Below are positions 36,448 to 44,343 of a stretch of 64,000 nt of DNA, in pieces (within the stretch, counting starts at the first letter, position 1; the number at the start of each line of letters is the position of its first letter). The translations under genes and the position numbers were made by a program. Below the pieces are notes generated by a model. The model saw only the letters and a program-made list of their open reading frames with translations, was not told the DNA's origin and made no database searches. The stretch is from Mycobacterium sp. 141 (GTDB lineage: Bacteria > Actinomycetota > Actinomycetes > Mycobacteriales > Mycobacteriaceae): positions 186,001 through 250,000 of the forward strand of contig NZ_KB908256.1 of NCBI RefSeq assembly GCF_000382405.1, in the 5' to 3' direction.

Positions 36448-36879
36448 GTGGTCGCGGCGGGGAAGGACTCTGACCCGAACTACGCCCAAAGTCTGGGCAT
36501 CAACAAGGATCAGGTAGTCCAGGAATTGGGCTGGGATGAGGACACCGACGACGACATCCGGGCCGACATCGAGGATGCGTGCGGCTCCGAGCTGCTCGAC
36601 GAAGATGCGGACGAAGTGGTCGACGTCGTCTTGCTGTGGTGGCGGGACGGCGACGGGGACCTCGTGGACCGGCTTATGGACGCCATCACCCCGCTGGCCG
36701 AGGACGGCGTGATCTGGGTGGTGACGCCCAAGACCGGCAAGTCCGGCCACGTGCAGCCCGCCGAGATCGCCGAATCGGCTCCGACCGCCGGGTTGATGCA
36801 GACCTCATCGGCCAAGCTGGGGGACTGGACGGCGAGCCGGTTGGTGCAGCCGAAGTCCAAGGCGGCTGGTAGGCGATGA
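36448..36879 (+). CDS. DUF3052 domain protein
   Basis: A 143-residue acidic protein with the DUF3052 marks ADIEDACGSELLDEDADEVVDVVLLWWRDGDGDLVDRLMDA and TPKTGKSGHVQPAEIAESAPTAGLMQT. The GTG at 36448 has AAGGAGG 7 bases upstream (36434-36440). Its stop at 36877-36879 overlaps the ATG of a mini-ORF at 36876, which in turn ends on the ahpE start, so it is coupled to ahpE through the mini-ORF. Function of the family is not established. Confidence 0.85.
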   Translation: MVAAGKDSDPNYAQSLGINKDQVVQELGWDEDTDDDIRADIEDACGSELLDEDADEVVDVVLLWWRDGDGDLVDRLMDAITPLAEDGVIWVVTPKTGKSGHVQPAEIAESAPTAGLMQTSSAKLGDWTASRLVQPKSKAAGRR

Positions 36880-36911
36880 GCGCTTGCGCGAAGAGCCAAA
36901 AGCACCGCTAG
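36876..36911 (+). CDS. Mini-ORF MSACAKSQKHR between DUF3052 and ahpE
   Basis: ATG 36876 overlaps the DUF3052 stop as ATGA. The 11-codon ORF ends at TAG 36909-36911, sharing its last base with GTG 36911, the start of ahpE. The peptide differs from the one at 12771 only at positions 8 and 9 (RG to QK), and 36872-36896 is identical to 12767-12791. This makes a stop/start chain DUF3052 to mini-ORF to ahpE. Confidence 0.55.
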   Translation: MSACAKSQKHR

Positions 36912-37372
36912 TGCTCCAGGTGGGAACTGCGGCACCGGATTTCACGCTGCGGGATCAGAACGGCCGTCCGGTGACTCTGAGCGGCTTCCGCAACGCCAAA
37001 GATGTGCTGCTGGTGTTCTTCCCATTGGCATTCACCGCTGTCTGCCAAGGCGAGCTCGACGAGATCCGGGACAATCTGGCCGGCTACCAGAACGAGGACA
37101 CCGCAACGCTGACGATCTCCGTCGGGCCCCCACCGACCCACAAGATCTGGTCCGGCCAAAGCGGTTTCACCTTCCCGGTGCTGTCCGACTTCTGGCCGCA
37201 CGGCGCCGTCGCGCAGGCCTACGGCGTCTTCAACGACGACGCCGGCTATCCGAACCGCGGCACCTTCGTCGTCGACCGGTCGGGCATCATCCGGTTCGCC
37301 GAGGTGATGGAACCGGGTCAGCCACGCGATCAATCCGCGTGGCGACAGGCCTTGGCGGCGCTACGCGCGTAG
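36911..37372 (+). CDS. ahpE: One-cysteine peroxiredoxin AhpE
   Basis: A 153-residue peroxiredoxin. The peroxidatic Cys45 is in FFPLAFTAVCQGELDEIRD with the upstream P-x3-T/S-x2-C pattern, and no resolving cysteine is seen, which is typical of AhpE. It reduces organic hydroperoxides and peroxynitrite, recycled in mycobacteria by mycothiol/mycoredoxin. GTG 36911 gives the same length as the M. tuberculosis protein; the longer frame from 36884 (TTG) would add nine residues from the repeat. It is preceded by an overlapping mini-ORF and followed by tRNA-Val, 44 bp away. Confidence 0.93.
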   Translation: MLQVGTAAPDFTLRDQNGRPVTLSGFRNAKDVLLVFFPLAFTAVCQGELDEIRDNLAGYQNEDTATLTISVGPPPTHKIWSGQSGFTFPVLSDFWPHGAVAQAYGVFNDDAGYPNRGTFVVDRSGIIRFAEVMEPGQPRDQSAWRQALAALRA

Positions 37373-37416
37373 CGGATTTCCCGTCGTGCCGCCGTGCCGT
37401 GTACCGTGCTGCGACG

Positions 37417-37491
37417 GGGCGCGTAGCTCAGTGGTAGAGCTCTGGTTTTACACACCAGCGGTCGGCGGTTCGATACCGTCCGCGCCCACCA
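37417..37491 (+). tRNA. tRNA-Val (anticodon UAC)
   Basis: A full cloverleaf can be drawn: acceptor stem GGGCGCG/CGCGCCC, D arm GCTC/GAGC, anticodon stem CTGGT/ACCAG with the seven-base loop TTTACAC (anticodon TAC), T stem GGCGG/CCGTC with loop TTCGATA, and an encoded CCA at 37489-37491. The 3' end is a common integration target, and the accessory island begins right after it. No second copy of the tRNA 3' end was found downstream. Confidence 0.95.
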
Positions 37492-37635
37492 ACAAATCAC
37501 CAGGTAGAAGCCGGTTTTCCGGTTTGGTACTTAGCCCCGGCGAACCCCCGACTGGCCAAGAACTGGCCAACGGATCAGGCTTCACCGCTGCCGGTGGCGC
37601 TGTTGGCTGTCGGTGCCCCGGCGTTCAATGTCTTC

Positions 37636-38590
37636 ATGTTGATATCGCCCGTATACCGGGACTGCGTTTGCTTCGTCTATGGCACGTTCGGCGGCGAACC
37701 TAAGCCTTGTCGGCACGGCATTCTTCCTCGGGTTGGCAACGCCGCCGGTTCGGTGGGTCGTCGTGGTGACGGCGCTTCACGTGGTGGCCAACATCCAACA
37801 GAGAAGCGACGACGGGAAGACATATCTGCGTGTCAACACCAAGGATGGCGGGTTCCGGTTGGTGGAAATCGAGGCCGAAAAGTGGATGAAGCCAGACGTA
37901 TCCGAGGAGGTCATCGACATTGCGTTCTGTCAATGGGAATCACTGCCAAACTCGTCAGAGTTCGACATTCGCTGTGTTGGTTCGGAGCTGGCGGCGACGC
38001 CCGAAGTGATCGCGTCCGAGCAGATCGGTATCGGGAACGAGGTTGCGTTTGCCGGACTGTTCGTCAGGCACCACGGCAAGCAACGTAACGAGCCGATGAT
38101 GCGGTTTGGAAATATCTGCGCGATGCCCACGGATCCTGTCGCCTCACGGATCGGGGAAATTGAGGCATACCTGGTGGAGTCGCGGTCGGTCGGTGGCCTG
38201 AGCGGGTCGCCGGTATTCGTGGACGTTGGGCTCTTACGGCTTGAGGGAAATGTTCGCCAATATCGACGCGGCGATGACAAGCCAGCGCTCTATCTGCTCG
38301 GCGTGGTCCAAGGGCACTGGGATGCGCCCATCGAATCCGCCCCCGCGGATAAGGGCATTACGTCGGCAGTGGTGACGCCGGAGCTGGTGAACATGGGAAT
38401 TGCGGTCGTCACCCCCATGAGCAAGGTGTTCGACGTGATAGATCGGTCCCTCTACGGCAAAGCAATTCGGTCGTTCGCCGCGAAATTCCAGGAGGCACCG
38501 CCGACCTTGGATGATCTGGACGAACACGGGCAGATCAAGTTTGAAGTGCAGATTCCGCCCGACGACGATGACGATGACACGAAGGAATGA
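37636..38590 (+). CDS. Trypsin-like serine protease, single-base frameshift
   Basis: The region shows a chymotrypsin-like protease with the catalytic His in VVTALHVVANI, a candidate Asp in VIDIAFCQW and the nucleophile Ser in GGLSGSPVFVD. In the uncorrected sequence, the frame with these motifs starts at ATG 37679, but a better N-terminus lies in the other frame from ATG 37636: MLISPVYRDCVCFVYGTFGG, then EPKP. Removing one T at 37707-37708 joins it to VGTAFFLGLATPPVRW with perfect family-like continuity, giving 317 residues. So either the gene is broken, the read has an error, or frameshifting occurs. The acidic tail (DDDDDDTKE) is striking. It sits beside the tRNA and an integrase fragment, probably as cargo. 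Confidence 0.7.
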
Positions 38591-38594
38591 GTCG

Positions 38595-39341
38595 TCAGGC
38601 GTCGTCACTGCCGCTGGCACGTGACCGGCCCAGCAGCGCATCGCCCGCCGACGCCAGCGCGTCGTCGTAGACGTGGCCGTACACCCGCAGGGTGATGGCC
38701 GGATCGTGGCCCAGCCACTTGGCCGTAGCCGACGGTGTGGTGCCGCCGTCGAGCAGCATCGTGGCGGCGGTGTGCCGAACGTCGTGCAGCCGGATCACCG
38801 GCACCCCTGCCGCTACGCAGTGGCCGCCGAACGCCTTGGAGTAGGTCTCGGGCCGGATGGGGGAGCCGTCCGCATTGACTGCCACCAGGCCGGTATTGGG
38901 CCAGCCACCACCGAGCGCCAGGTGCTCCTCGGCCTGCTGGGTCTTGAAGGTCCGCAGCGCCGCCAGCACATCGCTGGGCATCGGCAGGGTCCGCGCGGAG
39001 CGGACGGACTTCGGCGCACCGGTTACCGTGCCACCACCGACAACCACCCGCCCCTGAGCAACGGTGATGGTCCCGGCGTCGTGGTCCACGTCTTCCCAGC
39101 GCAGGCCCAGCACCTCCGACCGGCGCAGCCCGGCCAGCGTCAACAGCCAGCACGCCGCCAGCCGGTCGTCGGCCACGTGGGCGCGGAACGCCGCCGCCTG
39201 TTCGGGTGTCCACGTGGCCATCTCGGCGGCGGTGATCTTGGGACATTTCACCAGTGACCAGTGGAGCCGCCGCGCTGTTGAGCTGGCGCGCGACGTGGGC
39301 GCATCAGAAATCTCCGTGGAAGCGTTCGCCGCCAGGGCCAC
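38595..39341 (-). pseudogene. Tyrosine integrase, C-terminal fragment
   Basis: The catalytic domain of a phage-type tyrosine recombinase is complete: Arg in GLRRSEVLGLRWEDV, H-x-x-R in RLHDVRHTAATML, His in WLGHDPAITLRVYGHVY and the Tyr nucleophile in the last motif. The N-terminal core-binding domain is missing. The first 30 or so codons of the open frame (above about 39255) are antisense to a terminase remnant and are not integrase. The junction suggests that a deletion or recombination fused the two pieces. As the protein lacks its DNA-binding arm, it is probably inactive. It lies 1.1 kb from tRNA-Val. Confidence 0.85.
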
Positions 39342-39721
39342 CTACACGCGCCTGGTCACCGAGGCGCTGCCCAAGTACACGCTGAACAGACCGGTGCGGG
39401 TGACCGGATGGCCACCAAAGGCACTGACCGGGGCAAGGGCGATGCCGTGGCACGCGCCACCGGACTGCTGGCCGCGCTGGAGACCGGCCGTTGCCGGGTG
39501 GCTGGGTATCGCCCGACTTCGAGGCCCAGGCGTGCGCGTGGGAGGCTGGGCAGCACCAGCCCGATCGGGTAGCGGCGGCGGTGGTCGCCTACGACGTGCT
39601 GGTGCATTCAGCCGGTGCCCAGATGCATATCGTCACCCCGATGGACGCCGCCCGCCGTGCCCGCGAAGGCAAGCTTGGCCCGCCGCCGGACTGGATGCGC
39701 CGCAAGATCGGCCCGGCATGA
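39250..39721 (+). pseudogene. Phage terminase large-subunit remnant, frameshifted
   Basis: Three pieces in three frames read consecutively as one protein. SDQWSRRAVELARDVGASEI then AFAARATYTRLVTEALPKY (to about 39404) is in one frame. MATKGTDRGKGDAVARATGL then LAALETGRCRV (39408 to about 39500) is in the next. PGGWVSPDFEAQACAWEAGQ then VAYDVLVHSAGAQMHIV (39491-39721) is in the third. The wording is that of the nuclease half of terminase large subunits. Two frameshifts and a missing N-terminal ATPase half mark it as dead. Its last codon overlaps the start of a zinc-ribbon gene (ATGA), as in an intact phage operon. Confidence 0.65.
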
Positions 39722-40068
39722 CCACGATGACGAACTGCTCCAACCCCAACGGTTCTGGTGGCCGGCTGGCCCAGCTGGGCCGCGCGAAGGTACGTGCCGA
39801 CATGTCGACACCGGCCCTGCCTGATCAGCTGGTCGGGTGTCAGTGCGGGCGCTGCGCCCCGCCGCGCTGGACGCCTGCCGAGGTGGAGGCTGCCGTGCGG
39901 CACCTGAGCAACCGCCAGGCGCTCGACCTGGCCCTGGAACGCGTAGCGGTGAGCAGCTTCACCAGCTGTGACCGCTGCGGCGCGTGGGTGCCAACGCTGC
40001 GGCCGGTCGAACCCGCCAGTGCCGATGGCTGCGAGGTGTTCAGGTTGCCGGTGGTCGGGCCGAGCTGA
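39718..40068 (+). CDS. Small zinc-ribbon phage protein
   Basis: A 116-residue protein with two cysteine pairs, CQCGRC near residue 43 and SCDRCGAW near residue 84, that could bind zinc. The middle part (PPRWTPAEVEAAVRHLSNRQALDLALERV) is helical. ATG 39718 overlaps the stop of the terminase remnant. Proteins of this kind are common in mycobacterial phages and prophages with no assigned function. The region is the tail of a decayed prophage operon. Confidence 0.6.
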   Translation: MTTMTNCSNPNGSGGRLAQLGRAKVRADMSTPALPDQLVGCQCGRCAPPRWTPAEVEAAVRHLSNRQALDLALERVAVSSFTSCDRCGAWVPTLRPVEPASADGCEVFRLPVVGPS

Positions 40069-40072
40069 GTCC

Positions 40073-40399
40073 TTAATTAGGCCAGAAGATCAAAAACTGT
40101 GGTGTCGTTACCAGGACACCAATCGCGCCGACCAGCAGGAATGCAGCGATTCCGGCCAAGAACGCGGCTAGATTCCACCGAGACTCCGGTGCCCAGTTCT
40201 TCGTTTGGAGATACGCCACTATCGCAATAACGGCCCAGACCGCGATACCGAGAAAATACCCGTTGTAGAGCGCGTAACCCGGCGGAAAGCCAAAGACGCC
40301 GAGCGCCATGCTGCACGCAAGAAACAGCAACATTCCTATTCCGACGCCAACAGCGAAAAGGACTACCCGCAGTGCGACCGATTTAAGCTGCTGCGTCAT
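40073..40399 (-). CDS. Small multi-spanning membrane protein, possible immunity protein
   Basis: A 108-residue protein with three to four hydrophobic segments (residues about 8-30, 42-62 and 72-97) and short polar loops. It lies 12 bp downstream of the effector-like gene, on the same strand and probably in its operon. Small polytopic proteins in this place commonly protect the producer from a membrane-acting toxin, which is inference here. No homologous family was recognised. Confidence 0.6.
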   Translation of the reverse strand: MTQQLKSVALRVVLFAVGVGIGMLLFLACSMALGVFGFPPGYALYNGYFLGIAVWAVIAIVAYLQTKNWAPESRWNLAAFLAGIAAFLLVGAIGVLVTTPQFLIFWPN

Positions 40400-40411
40400 C
40401 GTTGAATCACC

Positions 40412-41623
40412 TTATCTGGGTAGGACGATCGGCATGTCAGGACCACCAATTTCGGGGCGCATGCTCGCGACGGGCACGCCTTCGGCGGCGGCGATATTCG
40501 AGGTCAGGCGGTCGATGTAAGGTTGCCAGGTGGCACCGGCAACCGCTGTATAGCCCACACGCTCGAGCGGTGCGGTGAGGCCCCTGGGGAATGAATCTAT
40601 GGCACCAGGGCCGTGCGCGACTGCGCCTCGCACACCTAAATGGAGTTCACCACCAGACTCGTAGAACCGGAAGTGAATAGTCGAACCCTCACCGTCTACG
40701 TGACCGGGCAGGGTCTTGAATTCGATGTTTATCTCGCTAGCGCTCTTGTCGATCTGAGTGACCTCCACCGGAAACGGCAAGTTCGGTCCGTTGCTGCCCA
40801 TACCCACCGAGAGCGGCAGTTTGTCGCCAACCTTCGGGAATTCTTTGGGCGCGCCGCCGATGGGAAAATTGCAATTGAAACAGCGATTGAGTTCTTTCCA
40901 CACGTCGTCAATGCTGGCGATGGTGCCCGCGCTGGGCTTGCCTTCCTGGTCCAGCTTCCTGGTGCTGGTGAGGTCGAGATTGTATTCCCATGGCCTGTCA
41001 GTTGGGAGGGGAAACTGCGGCGACTGCGGCATGGTGTAGTCGACCAGCTGCACTGCGCCATCGCGCCCGTCGCCCTCGCCGTCGAACCGGATCCCGTCGA
41101 GTTCGCTGGCCTTGCCCTCAAGTCGTCGACCCACGAGGCTGTCGGTCTGGACGAGCTGTTCGGCACGCCAGAGAATGTCTTCGGCGTGCTCTTTAGCAGC
41201 ACCGTTGCGGTCTCGAATGGTGGTGATGTCGTATCGGCGACCGTCGGTGACCGACAAGTTCTCGGCAACCTTGAAACCGTCGGCCTCGGCCTCGCTGATC
41301 GAGGTCAGCACATCACGCTTGGCAGCCTGGATGTCGTGGTGGCCGTCCTCGGCAACGCTGGCACCCTCGCGGAGGACATCACCCTGCCTGCCGACCACAG
41401 CCTGGTCTGCACTCACCCGGTCCAGCGCGGCGTCTTTGGCATCGCCCTCCCAGGTGGTGCCGCCGGGTGCCGCGACGTTCTGACGATGCTGGTCGAACGC
41501 CGCTTCGGACTTGGCGGCTGCTTGCCGCCACGCCTCGGCCGCTGTGGTGAGGTCGGAGGTGTCCCAGTTTTCGATCTTCGAGCGGGTTAACGAAACATCG
41601 GATCCGCCGGTAGCAGGGGTCAC
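40412..41623 (-). CDS. WXG100-like effector candidate, secreted by ESX
   Basis: A 403-residue protein. The first 120 residues are helical and match the ESX-substrate-like domain SKIENWDTSDLTTAAEAWRQ with the W-x-G-type turn in GGTTWEGDAKDAA, found in mycobacterial type VII effectors. The next part (residues 125-200) is helical, and the rest is a beta-rich C-terminal domain with FNCNFPIGGAPKEF, GHVDGEGSTIHFRFYESGG and LHLGVRGAVAHGPGAIDSF, not recognised by me. GTG 41623 overlaps the stop of an EsxA-like partner. The set partner-effector-membrane protein looks like a secreted toxin and its immunity protein, but toxicity is inferred. Confidence 0.7.
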   Translation of the reverse strand: MTPATGGSDVSLTRSKIENWDTSDLTTAAEAWRQAAAKSEAAFDQHRQNVAAPGGTTWEGDAKDAALDRVSADQAVVGRQGDVLREGASVAEDGHHDIQAAKRDVLTSISEAEADGFKVAENLSVTDGRRYDITTIRDRNGAAKEHAEDILWRAEQLVQTDSLVGRRLEGKASELDGIRFDGEGDGRDGAVQLVDYTMPQSPQFPLPTDRPWEYNLDLTSTRKLDQEGKPSAGTIASIDDVWKELNRCFNCNFPIGGAPKEFPKVGDKLPLSVGMGSNGPNLPFPVEVTQIDKSASEINIEFKTLPGHVDGEGSTIHFRFYESGGELHLGVRGAVAHGPGAIDSFPRGLTAPLERVGYTAVAGATWQPYIDRLTSNIAAAEGVPVASMRPEIGGPDMPIVLPR

Positions 41624-41893
41624 AGGCTTACCGTTGTTATGGCATTAGCGCCGGTGCCGGCTGCGGTGTCGTACCGGGCGCTGCTGACCGAAAGGTCGTC
41701 GGCCTGGCCGGACATCCGCCTTGCCTGGCGGCTACGCGCCGAAGTCAGTGCCGCATTCAGCGCGGCCACCCCGGCGCTGCTGGGCTGTGTGCACTGCCGC
41801 TGCTGCCACCCCCGTCAACCCGGCGACTACGTCGTCGCTGGCGACGGCGGCAACCCGCAAACCATCGGCATTGACGTTCAGATCGTTTGCCAT
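41620..41893 (-). pseudogene. Small ESX-type partner protein, frameshifted
   Basis: The gene starts with MANDLNVNADGLRVAAVASDD at ATG 41893. After about residue 34 the family-like continuation PSSAGVAALNAALTSARSRQ then ARRMSGQADDLSVSSARYDT and GANAITTVSL is in the next frame and ends at TGA 41620-41622. The total is 274 nt, one over a multiple of three, so one extra base lies near 41765-41800. With the correction the protein would be 90 residues, the right size for an Esx-like chaperone. The stop overlaps the effector GTG. Confidence 0.65.
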
Positions 41894-42036
41894 GTCATCC
41901 CCCCAACAGGTCAACCTACGGCAGTAGGTTACCTGGCCACGTGGTCGGGAAGTGGCGGCAAGTTGGCGCCGGCAGGACGACCCGTTGGCACCCAAGCTGG
42001 GCAGGATCTTCGCTCGTCTTCGCGAAGCGCCGGAAG

Positions 42037-42927
42037 CTAGTTTTGCCAGTCGTTGGAGCCGTCGTGCCTGGAGTAGGTACCGCCACTGGAGTTCGTCACG
42101 ATGATGGGATCACCGGCGCCGAAGTTGTCGAAGAACCATTTTGCGTTGGTAGGGCTGATGTTGATGCAGCCATGGCTCACGTCGCGCTTGCCCTGGTCGG
42201 CCACCGACCAGGGAGCGCTGTGTACGAAGTCGCCGCTGTCGTCGAATCGGACGGCGAGCTCGACTGTGGTCTTGTATCCGTACGGTGAGTTGACCGGAAC
42301 GCCGTAGGTAGAGGAATCCATCACCACGGAGGGCATCTTCTCTTGGACGTAGTAGGTGCCGTTCGGCGTTTGGTGGCCGCCGGCCGTCATGCCCATGGAC
42401 ATCGGGATGGTCTTCTCCACGGCCCCGTTGCGGGTGACGGTCAGTTGGTGCGTGGCGTCGTCGGCCGTGGCTACCAAGCTGTCTCCGGTCTGGAAGCTGG
42501 ACACTGTGCCACCTGCGTTGATGGTCACCGCGGTGTGCGCGGGCCAGAAGTTCAGTGGCCGCCAGCGCAACTGCGTGGGCGTCATCCAGTAGAACTTGCC
42601 GGCAACCGGCGGGACCGAAGAGACGTGGACGGCATTTTCGGCTGCGCCAGCGTTATCGACGAGCCCCGGGAAGTTGATGATGATGGGCTGCGCCACACCG
42701 ACCGTCGTGCCGTTGACGGGGGAAATCGTCGGCGGTCCGAATGGCGCCGTGCCGATGAACGGCGTCGGGTCCTGCCCCGCACCGGGGCCCGCGACGACCC
42801 CCGGATCGCCGGGAACCGGATCCGCCCACGCGGTGCCGGTACCCAGCACCAGCGCCCCGACCAATATCGAAGCCATTCCGGCTGTCTTCAGAGCGGCGAA
42901 GAGCCTCCCTCTCATCCTGCTCGACAT
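42037..42927 (-). CDS. L,D-transpeptidase (YkuD)
   Basis: A 296-residue secreted enzyme. A signal peptide covers about the first 35 residues ([18 protein letters not shown]), then a Pro/Gly-rich linker, an Ig-like domain ([21 protein letters not shown]), and a YkuD catalytic domain with the H...SHGC pattern ([21 protein letters not shown], catalytic Cys). It makes 3-3 cross-links in peptidoglycan in the cell wall. ATG 42927 has GGAGGAG immediately upstream, although 3-nt spacing is tight; ATG 42915 is the alternative. It lies at the right edge of the accessory island. Confidence 0.88.
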   Translation of the reverse strand: MSSRMRGRLFAALKTAGMASILVGALVLGTGTAWADPVPGDPGVVAGPGAGQDPTPFIGTAPFGPPTISPVNGTTVGVAQPIIINFPGLVDNAGAAENAVHVSSVPPVAGKFYWMTPTQLRWRPLNFWPAHTAVTINAGGTVSSFQTGDSLVATADDATHQLTVTRNGAVEKTIPMSMGMTAGGHQTPNGTYYVQEKMPSVVMDSSTYGVPVNSPYGYKTTVELAVRFDDSGDFVHSAPWSVADQGKRDVSHGCINISPTNAKWFFDNFGAGDPIIVTNSSGGTYSRHDGSNDWQN

Positions 42928-43077
42928 ATGCTCCTCCAGCCACTTCACGGAAACAGACTCGTAGCGCTGCGCTGCGCGACCCGGTCTCAAGCACCGCAGA
43001 GCGCCTGTGTGGCACGGAAACCGGTACCTCTCAGACACAGCGTAATCGGCTCACCCGACGACAGCGCCGAGTACCGC

Positions 43078-43473
43078 CTACCCAGCTGGCGCGAAGAACT
43101 CCAAAGCAATGCCGTCGGGATCGCGGAAGCTCAGGCCCGAGCCGTACGGTGCGTCGACGACGCCGCCGTGTTCGATGCCCAATTCGTTGAGTTTGGTGAC
43201 CCAGGCTTCTAGGTCTGACCGTGTGGCGCAACCGAAGCCGACGTGGTCCAGCCCGACCTTGAACTCGCTGAACTCGTCGGCGGTGGCCGGCTGGTCGTGC
43301 TGGTGGATGCCGAAGAGGGTGCCGCCTTCGAGCAGCCACACCAGGTGGTGGAAGCCGGCGTCGGTGCGTTCGTCGAGCACTGGGTCGGCGCCGATCAGGG
43401 CGCGGTACCAGGGCCCGCTGACGGCGAGGTCTCGGACGGTCACAGCGACGTGGTTGAGTGCAGGAAATGCCAT
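43078..43473 (-). CDS. VOC family protein (glyoxalase-like)
   Basis: A 131-residue vicinal oxygen chelate domain. The paired beta-alpha-beta-beta-beta modules are seen at FPALNHVAVTVRDL and VGLDHVGFGCATRSDLEAWV, with the metal-ligand His and Glu near the start (NHVAV) and end (FRDPDGIALEFFAP). Members include glyoxalases, dioxygenases and resistance proteins; the function of this one is not clear. ATG 43473 is preferred over GTG 43491. The neighbouring MpaB-type gene lies 7 bp upstream on the same strand, so they are probably co-transcribed. Confidence 0.85.
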   Translation of the reverse strand: MAFPALNHVAVTVRDLAVSGPWYRALIGADPVLDERTDAGFHHLVWLLEGGTLFGIHQHDQPATADEFSEFKVGLDHVGFGCATRSDLEAWVTKLNELGIEHGGVVDAPYGSGLSFRDPDGIALEFFAPAG

Positions 43474-43480
43474 GCGTGCG

Positions 43481-44308
43481 TCATACCACACGGCGGCCCC
43501 GGCGGGCCCGGGAACGCATGTCCCACAGGTACAGCCGGTAGATGAAGACCCATAGGTCGCGGGGGATGATCCGGTCGGCGACGCGCAGGCCGGTCAGCAG
43601 CAGCTCGAACCGGCGCTGCTGCCCGGGCGTCCAAGGCAGCTGCATGTGGTCCCGGAACGTCGTGGGAAGAAACCCCGTGGTGGCGAACAGGTTGAAGCGG
43701 CCGGCCAGCAGCCGCAGCGGCGCGGGCAGGAACGCCATTGCGGCGACCCCTTGCAGGTGCTCCCGCACCGGCGGGTCGATGCGCAGACCGTCCAGCGACT
43801 GTTTCCAGTACTCGTCGAAGACCTGTCGGTCGGCGGGCCACATGCCCTCGCGGACCTGCAGGGTGGTGGCGAGTGTGCGGGCGTCAGCATAGACCGCGTC
43901 GGCCGACGCATCATCGAGCGGTCCGTGCAGGAATTCGTGCATGTCGACGTAGTACCGGTACAGGCAGGCCGCCACCCACAACTGCAGCTTGGGGTCGAAA
44001 GCGTTGTAGGGCAACGGGCTTGATGCATTCGAGCGCACCAGAGCATGCACCTTGTTGACCTCCGCGCGGATCAGCGCCCGATCGGCGTCAGTGCCCAGGG
44101 TTGCCGCAGCCAGGTACGTACCCGTGGTGCGGGCCCGCTTGAACGGGTGCTTGTATACGTTGCCGCTGTCCACGGGACTTTCCACCACGCCGTACCCGAC
44201 TCCTGGAACCGACAGTTGCATGATGACATTGGCTGCGGGCAGCAGTACCGCGGCGGGGTTGAGCAGATCGACCACCCTGCGCGGTTGTCGTGGGGGACCC
44301 AGCCTCAT
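43481..44308 (-). CDS. Oxygenase MpaB family protein (DUF2236)
   Basis: A 275-residue member of the MpaB/latex-clearing-like (DUF2236) family. Conserved features include GGYG-like [30 protein letters not shown] (histidine and metal-binding region), and a C-terminal region with [16 protein letters not shown]. The family is a heme-binding oxygenase or mycobacterial DUF2236 protein. ATG 44308 is preferred; the longer frame reaching 44725 is antisense of cobD. It is the positional equivalent of Rv2237. The catalytic function is not known. Confidence 0.82.
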   Translation of the reverse strand: MRLGPPRQPRRVVDLLNPAAVLLPAANVIMQLSVPGVGYGVVESPVDSGNVYKHPFKRARTTGTYLAAATLGTDADRALIRAEVNKVHALVRSNASSPLPYNAFDPKLQLWVAACLYRYYVDMHEFLHGPLDDASADAVYADARTLATTLQVREGMWPADRQVFDEYWKQSLDGLRIDPPVREHLQGVAAMAFLPAPLRLLAGRFNLFATTGFLPTTFRDHMQLPWTPGQQRRFELLLTGLRVADRIIPRDLWVFIYRLYLWDMRSRARRGRRVV

Positions 44309-44343
44309 GAATTCGAGTAGACCACTTGTGAGACGCTGCCGAC

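Noticed and set aside
37492..42036. Direct repeat of the tRNA-Val 3' end as right attachment site
   Set aside because: I looked for the T-loop/acceptor sequence between 38 and 42 kb and found no copy; the right boundary of the island stays undefined.
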